27,907 nucleotides of DNA from a virus (IMGVR_UViG_3300027608_002709:1-27907), one strand, 5' to 3'. Shown: positions 15,401-23,671, counted from the first letter of the stretch. The notes: generated by a model not told the origin, from the sequence alone. Program-made: numbers and translations.

Positions 15401-18400
15401 ATGGCTATATTAGTTTCACCAGGACAAAGCATTACAGTAACAGACATGAGCGCCTATGTATCAAGCGCCGCAGGAACTGTGCCTTTGGTTATCCTGGCCA
15501 CCGCTCAAGATAAAACTGCTCCCGATGGTACTGCCGCAACCGGTACATCAATGACAAATGCTGGTAGATTACAATCGTTTACCAGTCAACGTGAATTGTC
15601 GCAGGCAATGGGGTATGCAACATTTAAACAAAGCTCAAGCGGCACACCATTGAATGGTGACGAAACAAACGAATATGGTTTGTTAGCGGCTTACAGCGCA
15701 CTTGGTGCAGCCAACAGTTTATTTGCTGTTCGTGCTAACATCGACCTAGACCAATTAGAAGGTACAAGTAACCGCCCAGATAGTCCTCCTGACAATGGCA
15801 CATATTGGTTAGATTTAGCAAACACCACATGGGGCATCAACGAATGGGATGCCACAGCAGGCACATTTACACTACAAACACCCACAGTTATCACAGACAC
15901 AGCAGACTTGACCAGCGGCGTACCGTTGGCATCAATTGGTAAGGTTGGAAGCTATGCAGTGACAGTTGCAAGTTCGGATAACGGATTGTTTTATAAAAAT
16001 AGCACCAATGCATGGGTACAAGTTGGTAGCACAGATTGGGAAAATAGCTATTCTACAGTAGTAGGAACAACAACAAATCCAACATTTACTGCAAACTCCA
16101 ATGTTGTAATCAACACAACAACAGTGCAATTAACAACAGCAACTACATTGGCCGGTGTGGTTAGTAGAATCAACTCAGCCGCCATCACAGGTGTTACTGC
16201 CAGTGACACCGGTAGTAAACTAAATTTAATAGTAAATAACACATCAAGAAGCAATGGCAGCGACGCTGATGGTAAAATATTACTGGCCGATGCTACAGGC
16301 GCACCATTGGCAGCCGCAGGCATTACTGCTGGTACATATTATAGTCCTCAGGTATCACGTGACACCTATGTTGGTGTACCAAGTTGGAGAAGTACTGATA
16401 CTGTTGCCGCACCGAGTGGTAGTGTGTATATTAAAACTTCAGTGCAAGGCAACGGTATGAATCTTGCTGTCAAAAAATACAATGCCACAGCAGGAACATT
16501 TACAACATTATCTGTGCCAGTGTACGAATCACCAGCAACTGCTATCTATGGTTTGGATCCATCGGGCGGCGGCAACGGTATTGCGGGCGGTACAGTAATT
16601 GGCCGTTATTTCATTAGTTCTAATAGAAATTTATGCGGGGTAAGATTATTATTCCGCAATGCAGGACCAAAGACCATTGTGACCGGCGACACACTAGGTG
16701 GTGCACTTACTAGTGGTAATAGCTTTACAGTAGCAGTAACACAATTAGGAACAAGCTCGTTGGCCACTGTTACTGCCACATTGGGTGGTACTACTGCCAG
16801 CAGTTTTGCCAGTGCAGTATTGGCAGCCATGGGCACAGCGGGAATTGATTATGTTTCGTGTTCTGTAACCAGTGCTGGCACTATTACTTTCACACACGAT
16901 TACGGTGGTGAAATTATTCTTAATAACGTTACAGGAACACCATTGGCAACAGCTGGTTTCACTACCACTACAACTGGTGTTCGTGCTGATCCATCTACTC
17001 CAGGTTTGGTATTAAGCAATTGGGTAAACGGTGGCGACGGTACAGGTTATCAAGCATACACTTTCAGCTTCTATACACCATACCAAGCACCAGCAGATGG
17101 TACATTGTGGTATTACGGCGATCCTGCTGATGTTGATATCATGATCAACAATTCGGGTTGGAAAGGTTACAAATTAGTAACCAGTGATGCTCGTGGATAT
17201 AACCTAACCAACACAGATCCAGCTGGTGTTATTGTTAGTGCAAGTGAGCCAACAACACAAACCGATAACACAGCATTGGTTGCTGGTGACTTGTGGTTAG
17301 ATAGTGGCGACCTAGTGAACTATCCGGCCCTGTATCGCTACAACGGTACCAAGTTTGTTGCAATTGACCGCACAGATCAAACTGGACAAAATGGTATCTT
17401 GTTTGCTGATGCTCGGTGGGACACAGATGGTACAACTGATATTGTAACTGGGTCATATCCATTGATTACAGATCTGCTATCAAGCAATTATATTGACCAA
17501 GATGCTCCGGATTATCGATTGTACCCACGCGGTATGATATTGTTTAATACCCGCCGTAGTGGTTTTAACGTTAAGCAGTATGTAAGCAATTATTTTAATG
17601 CAACTAGCTTTCCTGATACTCCTGCTGTTCCAAACGCCGGTAATTCATTACCTGATGTAGCCACTGTATGGCAAACAGTCAGTGGCAACAAGTTTGATGG
17701 CAGCATGTTTGCAGGCCCTGCCGCACAGCGCAACATGGTTGTTAAGGCCATGCAATCGGCTGTGTTGGCCAGCGAAGAAATTCGTGAAGAACAGTTTGCC
17801 TTTAACATTATTTGTGCACCTGGGTATCCAGAGTTGATTGATGAAATGGTATCATTGAACAATGACCGTGCCAACACAGCTTTTGTTATTGGTGACACGC
17901 CAATGACATTGGCTCCTAATGCAGTGGCCATTACCAATTGGAGTAACAACAGCGACGGATACGGATTAAGCACAGCTGATCCATACCTGGGTGTTTACTA
18001 CCCAAGTGCGGTATCTACTGATGTCAGGGGCAATACAGTTGTGGTTCCTCCAAGTCATATCATGTTGCGTACATTTATTCGCAATGACAGTGTTAGTTTT
18101 CCGTGGTTTGCACCAGCTGGTGTGCGCCGTGGCCTGGTTGATAATGCCACAGATATTGGTTATATTAACCAAGATACAGGTGAGTTTAATCGCAATGGTG
18201 TAAGTCAAGGCTTACGCGATGCCATGTACCAGAGGAATGTTAATCCAATTACAATTCTTCCAGGAGTCGGATTGGTAGTATTTGGTCAAAAGACTCGTAA
18301 TCCAGTCACAAGCAGTATGGATCGTGTGAATGTGGCTCGTTTAATCAATTATATTCGTACAATCCTGAGTAAAGCTGGTAACTCATTCTTGTTTGAGCCC

Positions 18401-18649
18401 AACGATAAAATCACTCGCGATCAGATCAAGCGTACCATTGAAGGAGCCATGAACGACCTGGTTTCGAAGCGCGGTATTTACGACTTCTTGGTAGTGTGTG
18501 ACACCAGTAACAATACTCCAAACCGTATTGCTAACAATGAACTTTATGTTGATATTGCCATTGAACCAGTGAAGGATGTTGAGTTTATCTATATCCCAAT
18601 TCGCTTGTTGAACCCAGGTTCAATTGCCGCAGGTCAATTAGGAGCTTAA
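15401..18649 (+). CDS. 18: Tail sheath protein (T4 gp18-like), enlarged
   Basis: At 1082 residues this is much longer than T4 gp18 (659). The N-terminus (ILVSPGQSITVTDMS, then GTVPLVILATAQ, LQSFTSQRELSQAMG and AANSLFAVRANID) and C-terminus (NVARLINYIRTILSKAG, FLVVCDTSNNTP, VDIAIEPVKDVEFIYIPIRL) match contractile sheath proteins, which polymerise around the tube and shorten on infection. The excess length lies between about residues 125 and 657 and includes four similar surface-type modules: NGTYWLDLAN (125-160), LFYKNSTNAWVQVG (about 183-214), DGTLWYYGDP (564-591) and GDLWLDSGD...LYRYNGTKFV (about 625-657). These probably decorate the outside of the sheath. It has its own late promoter and a downstream hairpin. 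Identification as sheath is firm; module function is unknown. Confidence 0.9.
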   Translation: MAILVSPGQSITVTDMSAYVSSAAGTVPLVILATAQDKTAPDGTAATGTSMTNAGRLQSFTSQRELSQAMGYATFKQSSSGTPLNGDETNEYGLLAAYSALGAANSLFAVRANIDLDQLEGTSNRPDSPPDNGTYWLDLANTTWGINEWDATAGTFTLQTPTVITDTADLTSGVPLASIGKVGSYAVTVASSDNGLFYKNSTNAWVQVGSTDWENSYSTVVGTTTNPTFTANSNVVINTTTVQLTTATTLAGVVSRINSAAITGVTASDTGSKLNLIVNNTSRSNGSDADGKILLADATGAPLAAAGITAGTYYSPQVSRDTYVGVPSWRSTDTVAAPSGSVYIKTSVQGNGMNLAVKKYNATAGTFTTLSVPVYESPATAIYGLDPSGGGNGIAGGTVIGRYFISSNRNLCGVRLLFRNAGPKTIVTGDTLGGALTSGNSFTVAVTQLGTSSLATVTATLGGTTASSFASAVLAAMGTAGIDYVSCSVTSAGTITFTHDYGGEIILNNVTGTPLATAGFTTTTTGVRADPSTPGLVLSNWVNGGDGTGYQAYTFSFYTPYQAPADGTLWYYGDPADVDIMINNSGWKGYKLVTSDARGYNLTNTDPAGVIVSASEPTTQTDNTALVAGDLWLDSGDLVNYPALYRYNGTKFVAIDRTDQTGQNGILFADARWDTDGTTDIVTGSYPLITDLLSSNYIDQDAPDYRLYPRGMILFNTRRSGFNVKQYVSNYFNATSFPDTPAVPNAGNSLPDVATVWQTVSGNKFDGSMFAGPAAQRNMVVKAMQSAVLASEEIREEQFAFNIICAPGYPELIDEMVSLNNDRANTAFVIGDTPMTLAPNAVAITNWSNNSDGYGLSTADPYLGVYYPSAVSTDVRGNTVVVPPSHIMLRTFIRNDSVSFPWFAPAGVRRGLVDNATDIGYINQDTGEFNRNGVSQGLRDAMYQRNVNPITILPGVGLVVFGQKTRNPVTSSMDRVNVARLINYIRTILSKAGNSFLFEPNDKITRDQIKRTIEGAMNDLVSKRGIYDFLVVCDTSNNTPNRIANNELYVDIAIEPVKDVEFIYIPIRLLNPGSIAAGQLGA

Positions 18650-18659
18650 TTAACTATGT

Positions 18660-18691
18660 AGATAATGTTGGGGTAACAGCCAACATTATCT
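18660..18691 (+). terminator. Perfect 12-bp hairpin after the sheath gene, no T run
   Basis: AGATAATGTTGG (18660-18671) pairs perfectly with CCAACATTATCT (18680-18691) around the loop GGTAACAG. There is no T tract after it, so it may be a weak terminator or an mRNA 3'-end stabiliser. The tube gene's late promoter follows 12 bases later. Confidence 0.6.
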
Positions 18692-18703
18692 AACAGCATA
18701 ATT

Positions 18704-18711
18704 GGTAAATA
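18704..18711 (+). promoter_or_regulatory. Late-promoter-like GGTAAATA for the tail tube gene
   Basis: GGTAAATA keeps the TAAATA core. Predicted +1 is near 18717; AGGAG (18719-18723) then precedes the ATG at 18730. Confidence 0.5.
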
Positions 18712-18729
18712 AGAGTATAGGAGAATACA

Positions 18730-19350
18730 ATGGCTATTACAGCAAGTCTAAAGAATTTTACAGTACCGGTAGGTAGTGACGGTGGTGGCCTATTGATGCC
18801 AAAACTGAAATATCGTTTCCGTGCAAGTTTTATTAATTTTGGTTCAGGTAAAGATGTTACAGAATTAACTCGTCAGGTGGTTGACATTAAACGACCAAGT
18901 GTTAATTTTAATCCTTTTGTACTAGATATCTACAACAGCAAGATTTATATGCAAGGCAAACCAGAGTGGGCAGAAACTTCAATTAACTTGCGTGATGATG
19001 TGACTGGTTTGGTATCTAAATTGGTCGGCGAACAAATCCAAAAGCAATTTGACTTCTTAGAACAATCAAGTGCTGCCAGTGCTGGTGACTATAAATTTGC
19101 ATTGAAGTACGAAGTACTTGATGGTGGCAATGGAACTAATTATCAAGTGTTAGAAACATGGGAACTAGATGGTTGTCAAATATCACAATGTGATTGGGGC
19201 GACATGAACTACGGATCAAACGAAGCCGCAATGATAGCGGTGACAATTAGATTTGATAATGCAATTCTAGTGCCATTATCTGTACCAAATGCTGATACAG
19301 CTGGTTTTGGTCAAACCCATCAACAAGGTGGTTCTCGTACAACTGCTTAA
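18730..19350 (+). CDS. 19: Tail tube protein (T4 gp19-like)
   Basis: The 206-residue product lies directly after the sheath gene, as gp19 does in T4. Features of the tube fold are visible: KYRFRASFINFG (27-38), ELTRQVVDIKRPSVNF (45-60), the paired strand WAETSINLRDD, and near the C-terminus VLETWELDGCQISQCDWGDMNYGSNEAAMIAVTIRFDN, matching the gp19 pattern (LKGLWPTNVG...TFEVTLAL). It would form the hexameric rings of the inner tube through which DNA passes. T4 gp19 has 163 residues; the difference is mainly the loop around residues 85-115 and the C-terminal tail. It has its own late promoter with a strong AGGAG site, and a rho-independent terminator follows, giving a one-gene, highly expressed unit. 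Confidence 0.85.
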   Translation: MAITASLKNFTVPVGSDGGGLLMPKLKYRFRASFINFGSGKDVTELTRQVVDIKRPSVNFNPFVLDIYNSKIYMQGKPEWAETSINLRDDVTGLVSKLVGEQIQKQFDFLEQSSAASAGDYKFALKYEVLDGGNGTNYQVLETWELDGCQISQCDWGDMNYGSNEAAMIAVTIRFDNAILVPLSVPNADTAGFGQTHQQGGSRTTA

Positions 19351-19367
19351 TTGATTATACAGTACAC

Positions 19368-19396
19368 AAAGCCTGGTTAATTCCAGGCTTTTTTTT
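19368..19396 (+). terminator. Rho-independent terminator after the tail tube gene
   Basis: AAAGCCTGG (19368-19376) pairs with CCAGGCTTT (19383-19391) around TTAATT, followed by T to 19396. Confidence 0.9.
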
Positions 19397-19399
19397 GAC

Positions 19400-19407
19400 C
19401 ATAAATA
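19400..19407 (+). promoter_or_regulatory. T4-type late promoter CATAAATA, leaderless position
   Basis: CATAAATA at 19400-19407 predicts +1 at 19413, one base before the ATG at 19414. It begins four bases after the preceding terminator. There is no ribosome-binding site. Confidence 0.65.
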
Positions 19408-19413
19408 ATATAT

Positions 19414-21006
19414 ATGGCTACCGCTCGCAGACCCGATGACCCAATTTTATTTGACCGTAACCATGCGTCAAAAATATTTGTTGCCAACAACCATGGGTTG
19501 TCGCCCAAGTACGGTTTCTTATTTCATGTGGCATTTGACTTGAATCCTGAAATAGCCAGGATATCAAATGACGATATATTAAAAATGGGCTTTGTTGTTA
19601 AGAGTACAAGTCTACCACGATTTACAATTGATACAAAAACACTAAATGCCTACAATCGAGTTGACATAGTGCAGACAAAAGTAAAATATGATACTGTTTC
19701 AATTAAATTTCACGATGACAACTTAGACATTGTTAGAAATTTTTGGTATGACTACTACAGTTATTATTACAGAGACAGTGACTGGAATGAAAGCATATAT
19801 GCCTCGCCTACAAAATACAGCGAAAGACAGCAACAGACTTGGGGTTACACTCCTAGACAATATCCAGCTAGTAGTCCTGCCACACAACAATTTCTAAGTG
19901 CCATTAGAATTTACAGTTTGCACAATAAAAAGTTTGCTGAATACACATTAATTAATCCAGTTATTACACAATTCCAACACGGTGATCATGCCCACGGTGG
20001 CGACGCTGGTACATTGGAAAATACCATGACCATACAGTATCAGGCTGTGAAATACAAATATGGCCAAGTCAGTGAAGACACAGTATCAGGTTTTGCTACA
20101 TTATCATATGACACAAGGGAAAGTCCAATGGGTACAACACCAGTGACAGATCGTACTGTGCATGAAATGAGCGATGGACTAACCGGACTTCCGGGCATAC
20201 TCAACAATATTAAAAATATCAACGGATCTGCCATACTAGGTGGAGCACTAAGCACAGTGGGTTCTGGTTTGCTAACTGGTGCAGTGGGATTTGGTGTTGC
20301 CAATTTTGGATCGGGTATAAAAGCAATTGCCGGCGGAGCATCAGACCTACTGGGCAAGGCCAAGTCAGGCTTGGGTAAAGTTTTTAGCAACGGCGAAAAT
20401 GTAGACGGAGCTACTATCGATGGCGGCAACGGATTGTTTGGCGATCCCGCCCAACCTCAAACAGCAGAACAGGTTCAAGCCAGTATAGATCAAACTACTG
20501 CACAGATTGCTGCCGACGAAGCCGCAATTGAACAGGCAAATGCTGACCTAGAAAATGGTGAAGCCGAACAAGCCCAACTAGAAACACAAATTGAAGCAGA
20601 CACTTATAACTTAGAGTACGATCCTAACTTAACCGAAGAAGACATAGCGGCACTTGAACAAATCATTGACGATAACAAAGCCAAACTGGCTGGAGTGATC
20701 AATGAAAACCAAACAACAAGAGAAAACTTAGATGGGTTATCTAGCACAGTGATGGAAAATACTAGTAAATTGGATCAATTAAAAGAAGCATTGAATGCCA
20801 GTGGTAACAGCGCCTCCGAAGGAGGACCCGGCCCGGGTAGTAGTACTGAATACGATCCGGCGTCTGGCGAAACTATTACAACTAATCCAGACGGCAGTCA
20901 GACCATTATTAGTGCAGATGGCTCTATATATACTAACCCACAGCAAAATCCTGTAGATAATCCCAATGCATCAAGCAATCAATCAACCGCATACCCGGAC
21001 CCCTAA
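19414..21006 (+). CDS. Tube-fold tail protein with Gly-rich and coiled-coil extension
   Basis: This 530-residue protein has four parts. Residues 1-225 resemble a gp19/gp54-type tube domain (YGFLFHVAFDLNPEIA, VKSTSLPRFTIDTK, VDIVQTKVKYDTVSIKFHDD, YTLINPVITQFQHGD). Residues 260-315 are Gly-rich and hydrophobic (SAILGGALSTVGSGLLTGAV), like membrane-active or tape-measure segments. Residues 351-465 form a long acidic coiled coil rich in Gln, Glu and Ala. Residues 466-530 are Gly/Ser/Asn/Pro-rich and probably disordered. It may be a tube initiator or terminator, or a baseplate-proximal tube protein rather than the bulk tube subunit. It has its own late promoter at the start codon and probably carries the two following genes. 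The fold assignment is from pattern; the role is uncertain. Confidence 0.65.
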   Translation: MATARRPDDPILFDRNHASKIFVANNHGLSPKYGFLFHVAFDLNPEIARISNDDILKMGFVVKSTSLPRFTIDTKTLNAYNRVDIVQTKVKYDTVSIKFHDDNLDIVRNFWYDYYSYYYRDSDWNESIYASPTKYSERQQQTWGYTPRQYPASSPATQQFLSAIRIYSLHNKKFAEYTLINPVITQFQHGDHAHGGDAGTLENTMTIQYQAVKYKYGQVSEDTVSGFATLSYDTRESPMGTTPVTDRTVHEMSDGLTGLPGILNNIKNINGSAILGGALSTVGSGLLTGAVGFGVANFGSGIKAIAGGASDLLGKAKSGLGKVFSNGENVDGATIDGGNGLFGDPAQPQTAEQVQASIDQTTAQIAADEAAIEQANADLENGEAEQAQLETQIEADTYNLEYDPNLTEEDIAALEQIIDDNKAKLAGVINENQTTRENLDGLSSTVMENTSKLDQLKEALNASGNSASEGGPGPGSSTEYDPASGETITTNPDGSQTIISADGSIYTNPQQNPVDNPNASSNQSTAYPDP

Positions 21007-21015
21007 GGAACAACC

Positions 21016-21420
21016 ATGGCAGTAATAGATACATTTGCACAATTAAAAAATAATCCTAGTAATCTAGGAACTATCAATTTAAATAATATATCTGGTGACG
21101 GCAGTAAGTTCTTTAACAATTATTTTGATAAAACTATTACAATTAGCTCAGCCAAAGATGATGCAGTACTCACTTACTTTGAAAAAATTTGTGAAAACAA
21201 AGAAAGTGCGTTGGCACTTAGTAGTGCAGTGATATATACAGCTCGAGTTCAAAATGTTGATGTCATGGCAGTATTGGATGAGTTTAAAAAGTTAAGTAGA
21301 GAACAACTTGGTCCGTATATAAGCTACTTTTTAAATCTCAGTAGGATTGGCACCAGCCTGATAGGTGTGCAAAACAGTACAAATAAAAACAAATATGTAG
21401 CTCGAACAATTATAGCATGA
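21016..21420 (+). CDS. Phage protein of unknown function between tube-like and gp4-like genes
   Basis: This 134-residue soluble protein has an N-terminal polar segment (about 1-40) followed by helices: DDAVLTYFEKICENKESALALSSAVIY and VMAVLDEFKKLSREQLGPY. The last 25 residues (SLIGVQNSTNKNKYVARTII) resemble the C-termini of small virion-associated proteins in marine T4-like phages as I recall them, but I cannot name a family. It starts nine bases after the previous stop, with AAGGA (21005-21009) as ribosome site, and its stop overlaps the gp4-like ATG (ATGA). The context implies a late virion or assembly role. Confidence 0.65.
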   Translation: MAVIDTFAQLKNNPSNLGTINLNNISGDGSKFFNNYFDKTITISSAKDDAVLTYFEKICENKESALALSSAVIYTARVQNVDVMAVLDEFKKLSREQLGPYISYFLNLSRIGTSLIGVQNSTNKNKYVARTIIA

Positions 21421-21851
21421 GTAAGTACGCACAGGGAAAATATCAATTACAGAATCCGGCTAAGTATGTGGGTAACAAGACGCCAACTTACCGGTCGGGG
21501 TGGGAGTGGACTTTTATGCAGTTCTGTGATGTTAATCCAAATATACTTCAATGGGCTAGCGAAGCCATACATGTTAACTATCGTAATCCGTTGACAGGCA
21601 AAAATACAATTTATGTACCAGATTTTTTAATTGTTTACAACGATGCTCAAGGCCGACAACATGCCGAGGTGATTGAAGTTAAACCAAAAAAAGAAACCAC
21701 GCTAGAAGGTAACACCAATGCTAGATCACAGGCCGCCGCAATACTCAATATGGCTAAATGGGAAGCTGCCAGAGCCTGGTGCAAGAATCAAGGCTTGTCC
21801 TTTCGTGTGATAACAGAAGATCAAATTTTTCATCAAGGCAAGAAGAGATAA
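21417..21851 (+). CDS. 4: Head completion nuclease (T4 gp4-like, TnsA-type fold)
   Basis: This 144-residue protein has the restriction-like endonuclease signature: E30 in SGWEWTFMQF, D69 in IYVPDFLIVY, and E87-x-K89 in AEVIEVKPKK. These are the usual metal-binding and catalytic positions of TnsA-type nucleases and of T4 gp4 (also called gp50/4). In T4 the protein is needed to complete filled heads so that tails can join, and it is thought to trim DNA at the neck. The length fits (T4 gp4 has 150 residues). The start overlaps the previous stop (ATGA). The TAA stop lies within the late promoter of the following accessory gene. Confidence 0.88.
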   Translation: MSKYAQGKYQLQNPAKYVGNKTPTYRSGWEWTFMQFCDVNPNILQWASEAIHVNYRNPLTGKNTIYVPDFLIVYNDAQGRQHAEVIEVKPKKETTLEGNTNARSQAAAILNMAKWEAARAWCKNQGLSFRVITEDQIFHQGKKR

Positions 21852-21857
21852 TAAATA
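21850..21857 (+). promoter_or_regulatory. T4-type late promoter AATAAATA for the TctC-like gene
   Basis: AATAAATA at 21850-21857 overlaps the gp4-like stop codon. Predicted +1 is 21863. The 47-base leader holds a GAGGAAA ribosome site (21901-21907) before the ATG at 21910 and two short inverted repeats (AGTA/TACT; GTCC/GGAC). Confidence 0.65.
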
Positions 21858-21909
21858 CTGTTAGTATCGACTACTAGTCCCATGAACGGACACAATTACT
21901 GAGGAAATT

Positions 21910-22818
21910 ATGAAAAAGCTATTAGCTACACTAGCCATAGCCTTGTCTTTTGCGGCAACGGCTCAAGAAAATGTAACCATTTATTACGCATTTAGTCCTG
22001 CTGACAGTATTGCCAATTATGGCCGTACCCTGGTACAGGAAGCAAATCGTATTCAAACCAAATACAATTTTATGTTTGACACCAAACCCGGAGCAGGCAA
22101 TGCCATTGCGGCAAACTTTGTAAAGACAAATCCCAACACTATCTTGTTTACCAGTAGTGCATTCTTTATTCGTCCAGAGTTTTACCCAAACGAAAGTTAT
22201 GAGGTACGAGACTTTCGTGAGTTTATGCCATTTTGTACCAGCCCAGTGGCAATCAGTTCAGTCAAGTACAAGTCTTGGGACGAAGTACCCAAAGATCGAC
22301 CCCTGAACATCGGTGTCAGTGGACTTGGCGTTACTACACACTTGATCAGTTTACAGATTGTTGACAAATATCCAAATGCACAAGCAGTGCCTTTCAAAAG
22401 CACTTCAGAAGCCTTCATGGGTTTGATCAGTGGATCACTGGATTTTAGTCTTGGGTTTCTAACAGATCATCACGCCTGGGCCAGCGACCCAGCTAGAAAA
22501 GTACAGACATATGTACTGGGCATCACAGGTGCCAAACCCATGTTGGGATACAAACCCATAGCCGGAATGGGTTTCAATCCAGTTACTAAATTGTTAAACA
22601 TTCCACATCATATGGTAGTGCCAGTCACAACACCAGATGCCAAGTTTAAAGAATGGAGAGCTATACTAACACAAGCAGTACAGGCCAAAACTGTGTTGGA
22701 CAGTTACAAAGCAGACATGTGTGAGCCACTGGTACTAAAAGACAACGAACTAGACTCTTGGTACACCGAGCAACATCAAAAGTGGAAAAAGTTAACCACA
22801 GGCATTAAACTTAACTAA
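21910..22818 (+). CDS. Exported TctC/Bug-family solute-binding protein
   Basis: This 302-residue protein starts with a Sec signal peptide: MKKLL, a hydrophobic core to residue 15, and an A-T-A cleavage site after residue 18. The mature part follows the Bug/TctC order of motifs: VTIYYAFSPAD (22-32), KPGAGNAIAANFV (59-71), RDFREFMPFCTSPVAISS (100-117), GVSGLGVTTHLISLQI (135-150), AVPFKSTSEAFMGLISGSLD (159-178). Bug proteins bind small carboxylates or other metabolites in the periplasm, usually for tripartite tricarboxylate transporters or signalling. No transporter membrane subunits are present here. It has its own late promoter, strong ribosome site and terminator, and lies in a virion gene cluster, so it is probably an accessory (moron) gene acquired from a bacterium. 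Ligand unknown. Confidence 0.82.
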   Translation: MKKLLATLAIALSFAATAQENVTIYYAFSPADSIANYGRTLVQEANRIQTKYNFMFDTKPGAGNAIAANFVKTNPNTILFTSSAFFIRPEFYPNESYEVRDFREFMPFCTSPVAISSVKYKSWDEVPKDRPLNIGVSGLGVTTHLISLQIVDKYPNAQAVPFKSTSEAFMGLISGSLDFSLGFLTDHHAWASDPARKVQTYVLGITGAKPMLGYKPIAGMGFNPVTKLLNIPHHMVVPVTTPDAKFKEWRAILTQAVQAKTVLDSYKADMCEPLVLKDNELDSWYTEQHQKWKKLTTGIKLN

Positions 22819-22819
22819 C

Positions 22820-22842
22820 AAAAGGACCGCAAGGTCCTTTTT
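22820..22842 (+). terminator. Rho-independent terminator after the TctC-like gene
   Basis: AAAGGACC (22821-22828) and GGTCCTTT (22833-22840) pair perfectly around a GCAA tetraloop, followed by T residues to 22842. It is only a few bases from the stop codon at 22818. Confidence 0.85.
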
Positions 22843-22846
22843 CAAT

Positions 22847-22854
22847 GTTAAATA
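22847..22854 (+). promoter_or_regulatory. Late-promoter-like GTTAAATA, leaderless position
   Basis: GTTAAATA at 22847-22854 predicts +1 at 22859-22860, at the ATG (22859). No ribosome-binding site can fit. Confidence 0.5.
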
Positions 22855-22858
22855 CTCT

Positions 22859-23668
22859 ATGCCCTATCCTGATCGACAAGAGATACTCAACAAATTATAT
22901 TTGCGTAAACGAGATAGTATCTTGTTGGGCAACTTAGCTATCAAGCAGTTAGAGTTCATCGAAAGAAATGCACATAAAACTGCATATTTAACTTTAAGTC
23001 GGGTGTCCGACCCTGATGTAGTAGTAATATACACATACGGCGGAGTAACTCCCCATCACTTTTACTTTACTAATACTGGGGAAATATCCGATAAGACAGT
23101 AAAGCACCATCAATTTACATGGGAATGGATAAATCACTGGTTAGACCAAGGGGTTGCTGTCGTTATATTCGATGTACCTGATTATTTCATGTCTTACGAA
23201 AATCCATGGGTAAGTAGTTTCTACAGGACCAGCGAAGATCGATTAGCTGAAAGTTTCCAACTTATTGATCTAGTAGCACAGAAATTGCCTGGCGCATCTA
23301 TCAACTGGTTTGGTATTAGTTATGGAGCACAAGATGCGGCCAATATTAGTCTACACACATCCAAGTTACGAAAAATAGTATCTGCATCTGGCACTTGGCA
23401 TGTGCTTAAAAATATTGATGAATTCCGTCAAGGTGCTAGATTAGATTGGTACAATGTTGCTGATTCAACATGTCCTGTGCTTATAGTCATGCACGAGAAA
23501 GAAGTGTTTCGAAAAGCACAAGAAGAAATGCTCAAGACAGATTCTATCTTAGTGGCTAATTTTGTACCTGCAAGTGAAGGACATTTTTTTGCCAAGAAAG
23601 AATCAGAGGTTGTGACAGCAATCTGCGACTGGTACAGAGACAAACCTATACCAAAAATAATACAATAA
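22859..23668 (+). CDS. Alpha/beta hydrolase-fold protein
   Basis: This 269-residue protein has the serine-hydrolase nucleophile elbow G152-I-S154-Y-G156 (INWFGISYGA), an oxyanion-loop candidate YTYGG (58-62) after the VVVIYTYGG strand, and a catalytic His candidate H242 in EGHFF. The acid is probably E213 or E215 in VMHEKEVF, where Asp is more usual. It has no signal peptide, so it should act in the cytoplasm. Possible activities are esterase, lipase-like or peptidase. The gene lies between the TctC-like gene and the small terminase gene; its start is placed directly after a late-promoter motif. With its neighbour it forms an accessory pair that is not part of the usual T4 morphogenesis set. 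The substrate cannot be inferred. Confidence 0.78.
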   Translation: MPYPDRQEILNKLYLRKRDSILLGNLAIKQLEFIERNAHKTAYLTLSRVSDPDVVVIYTYGGVTPHHFYFTNTGEISDKTVKHHQFTWEWINHWLDQGVAVVIFDVPDYFMSYENPWVSSFYRTSEDRLAESFQLIDLVAQKLPGASINWFGISYGAQDAANISLHTSKLRKIVSASGTWHVLKNIDEFRQGARLDWYNVADSTCPVLIVMHEKEVFRKAQEEMLKTDSILVANFVPASEGHFFAKKESEVVTAICDWYRDKPIPKIIQ

Positions 23669-23671
23669 ATA
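23664..23671 (+). promoter_or_regulatory. T4-type late promoter AATAAATA, leaderless position
   Basis: AATAAATA at 23664-23671 spans the hydrolase stop codon and predicts +1 at about 23676-23677, the ATG of the small terminase gene. There is no ribosome-binding site. Confidence 0.6.

Noticed and set aside
21882-21902. Short upstream frame (MNGHNY, stop) in the leader of the TctC-like gene
   Set aside because: No ribosome-binding site precedes it, and a six-codon frame is expected by chance.
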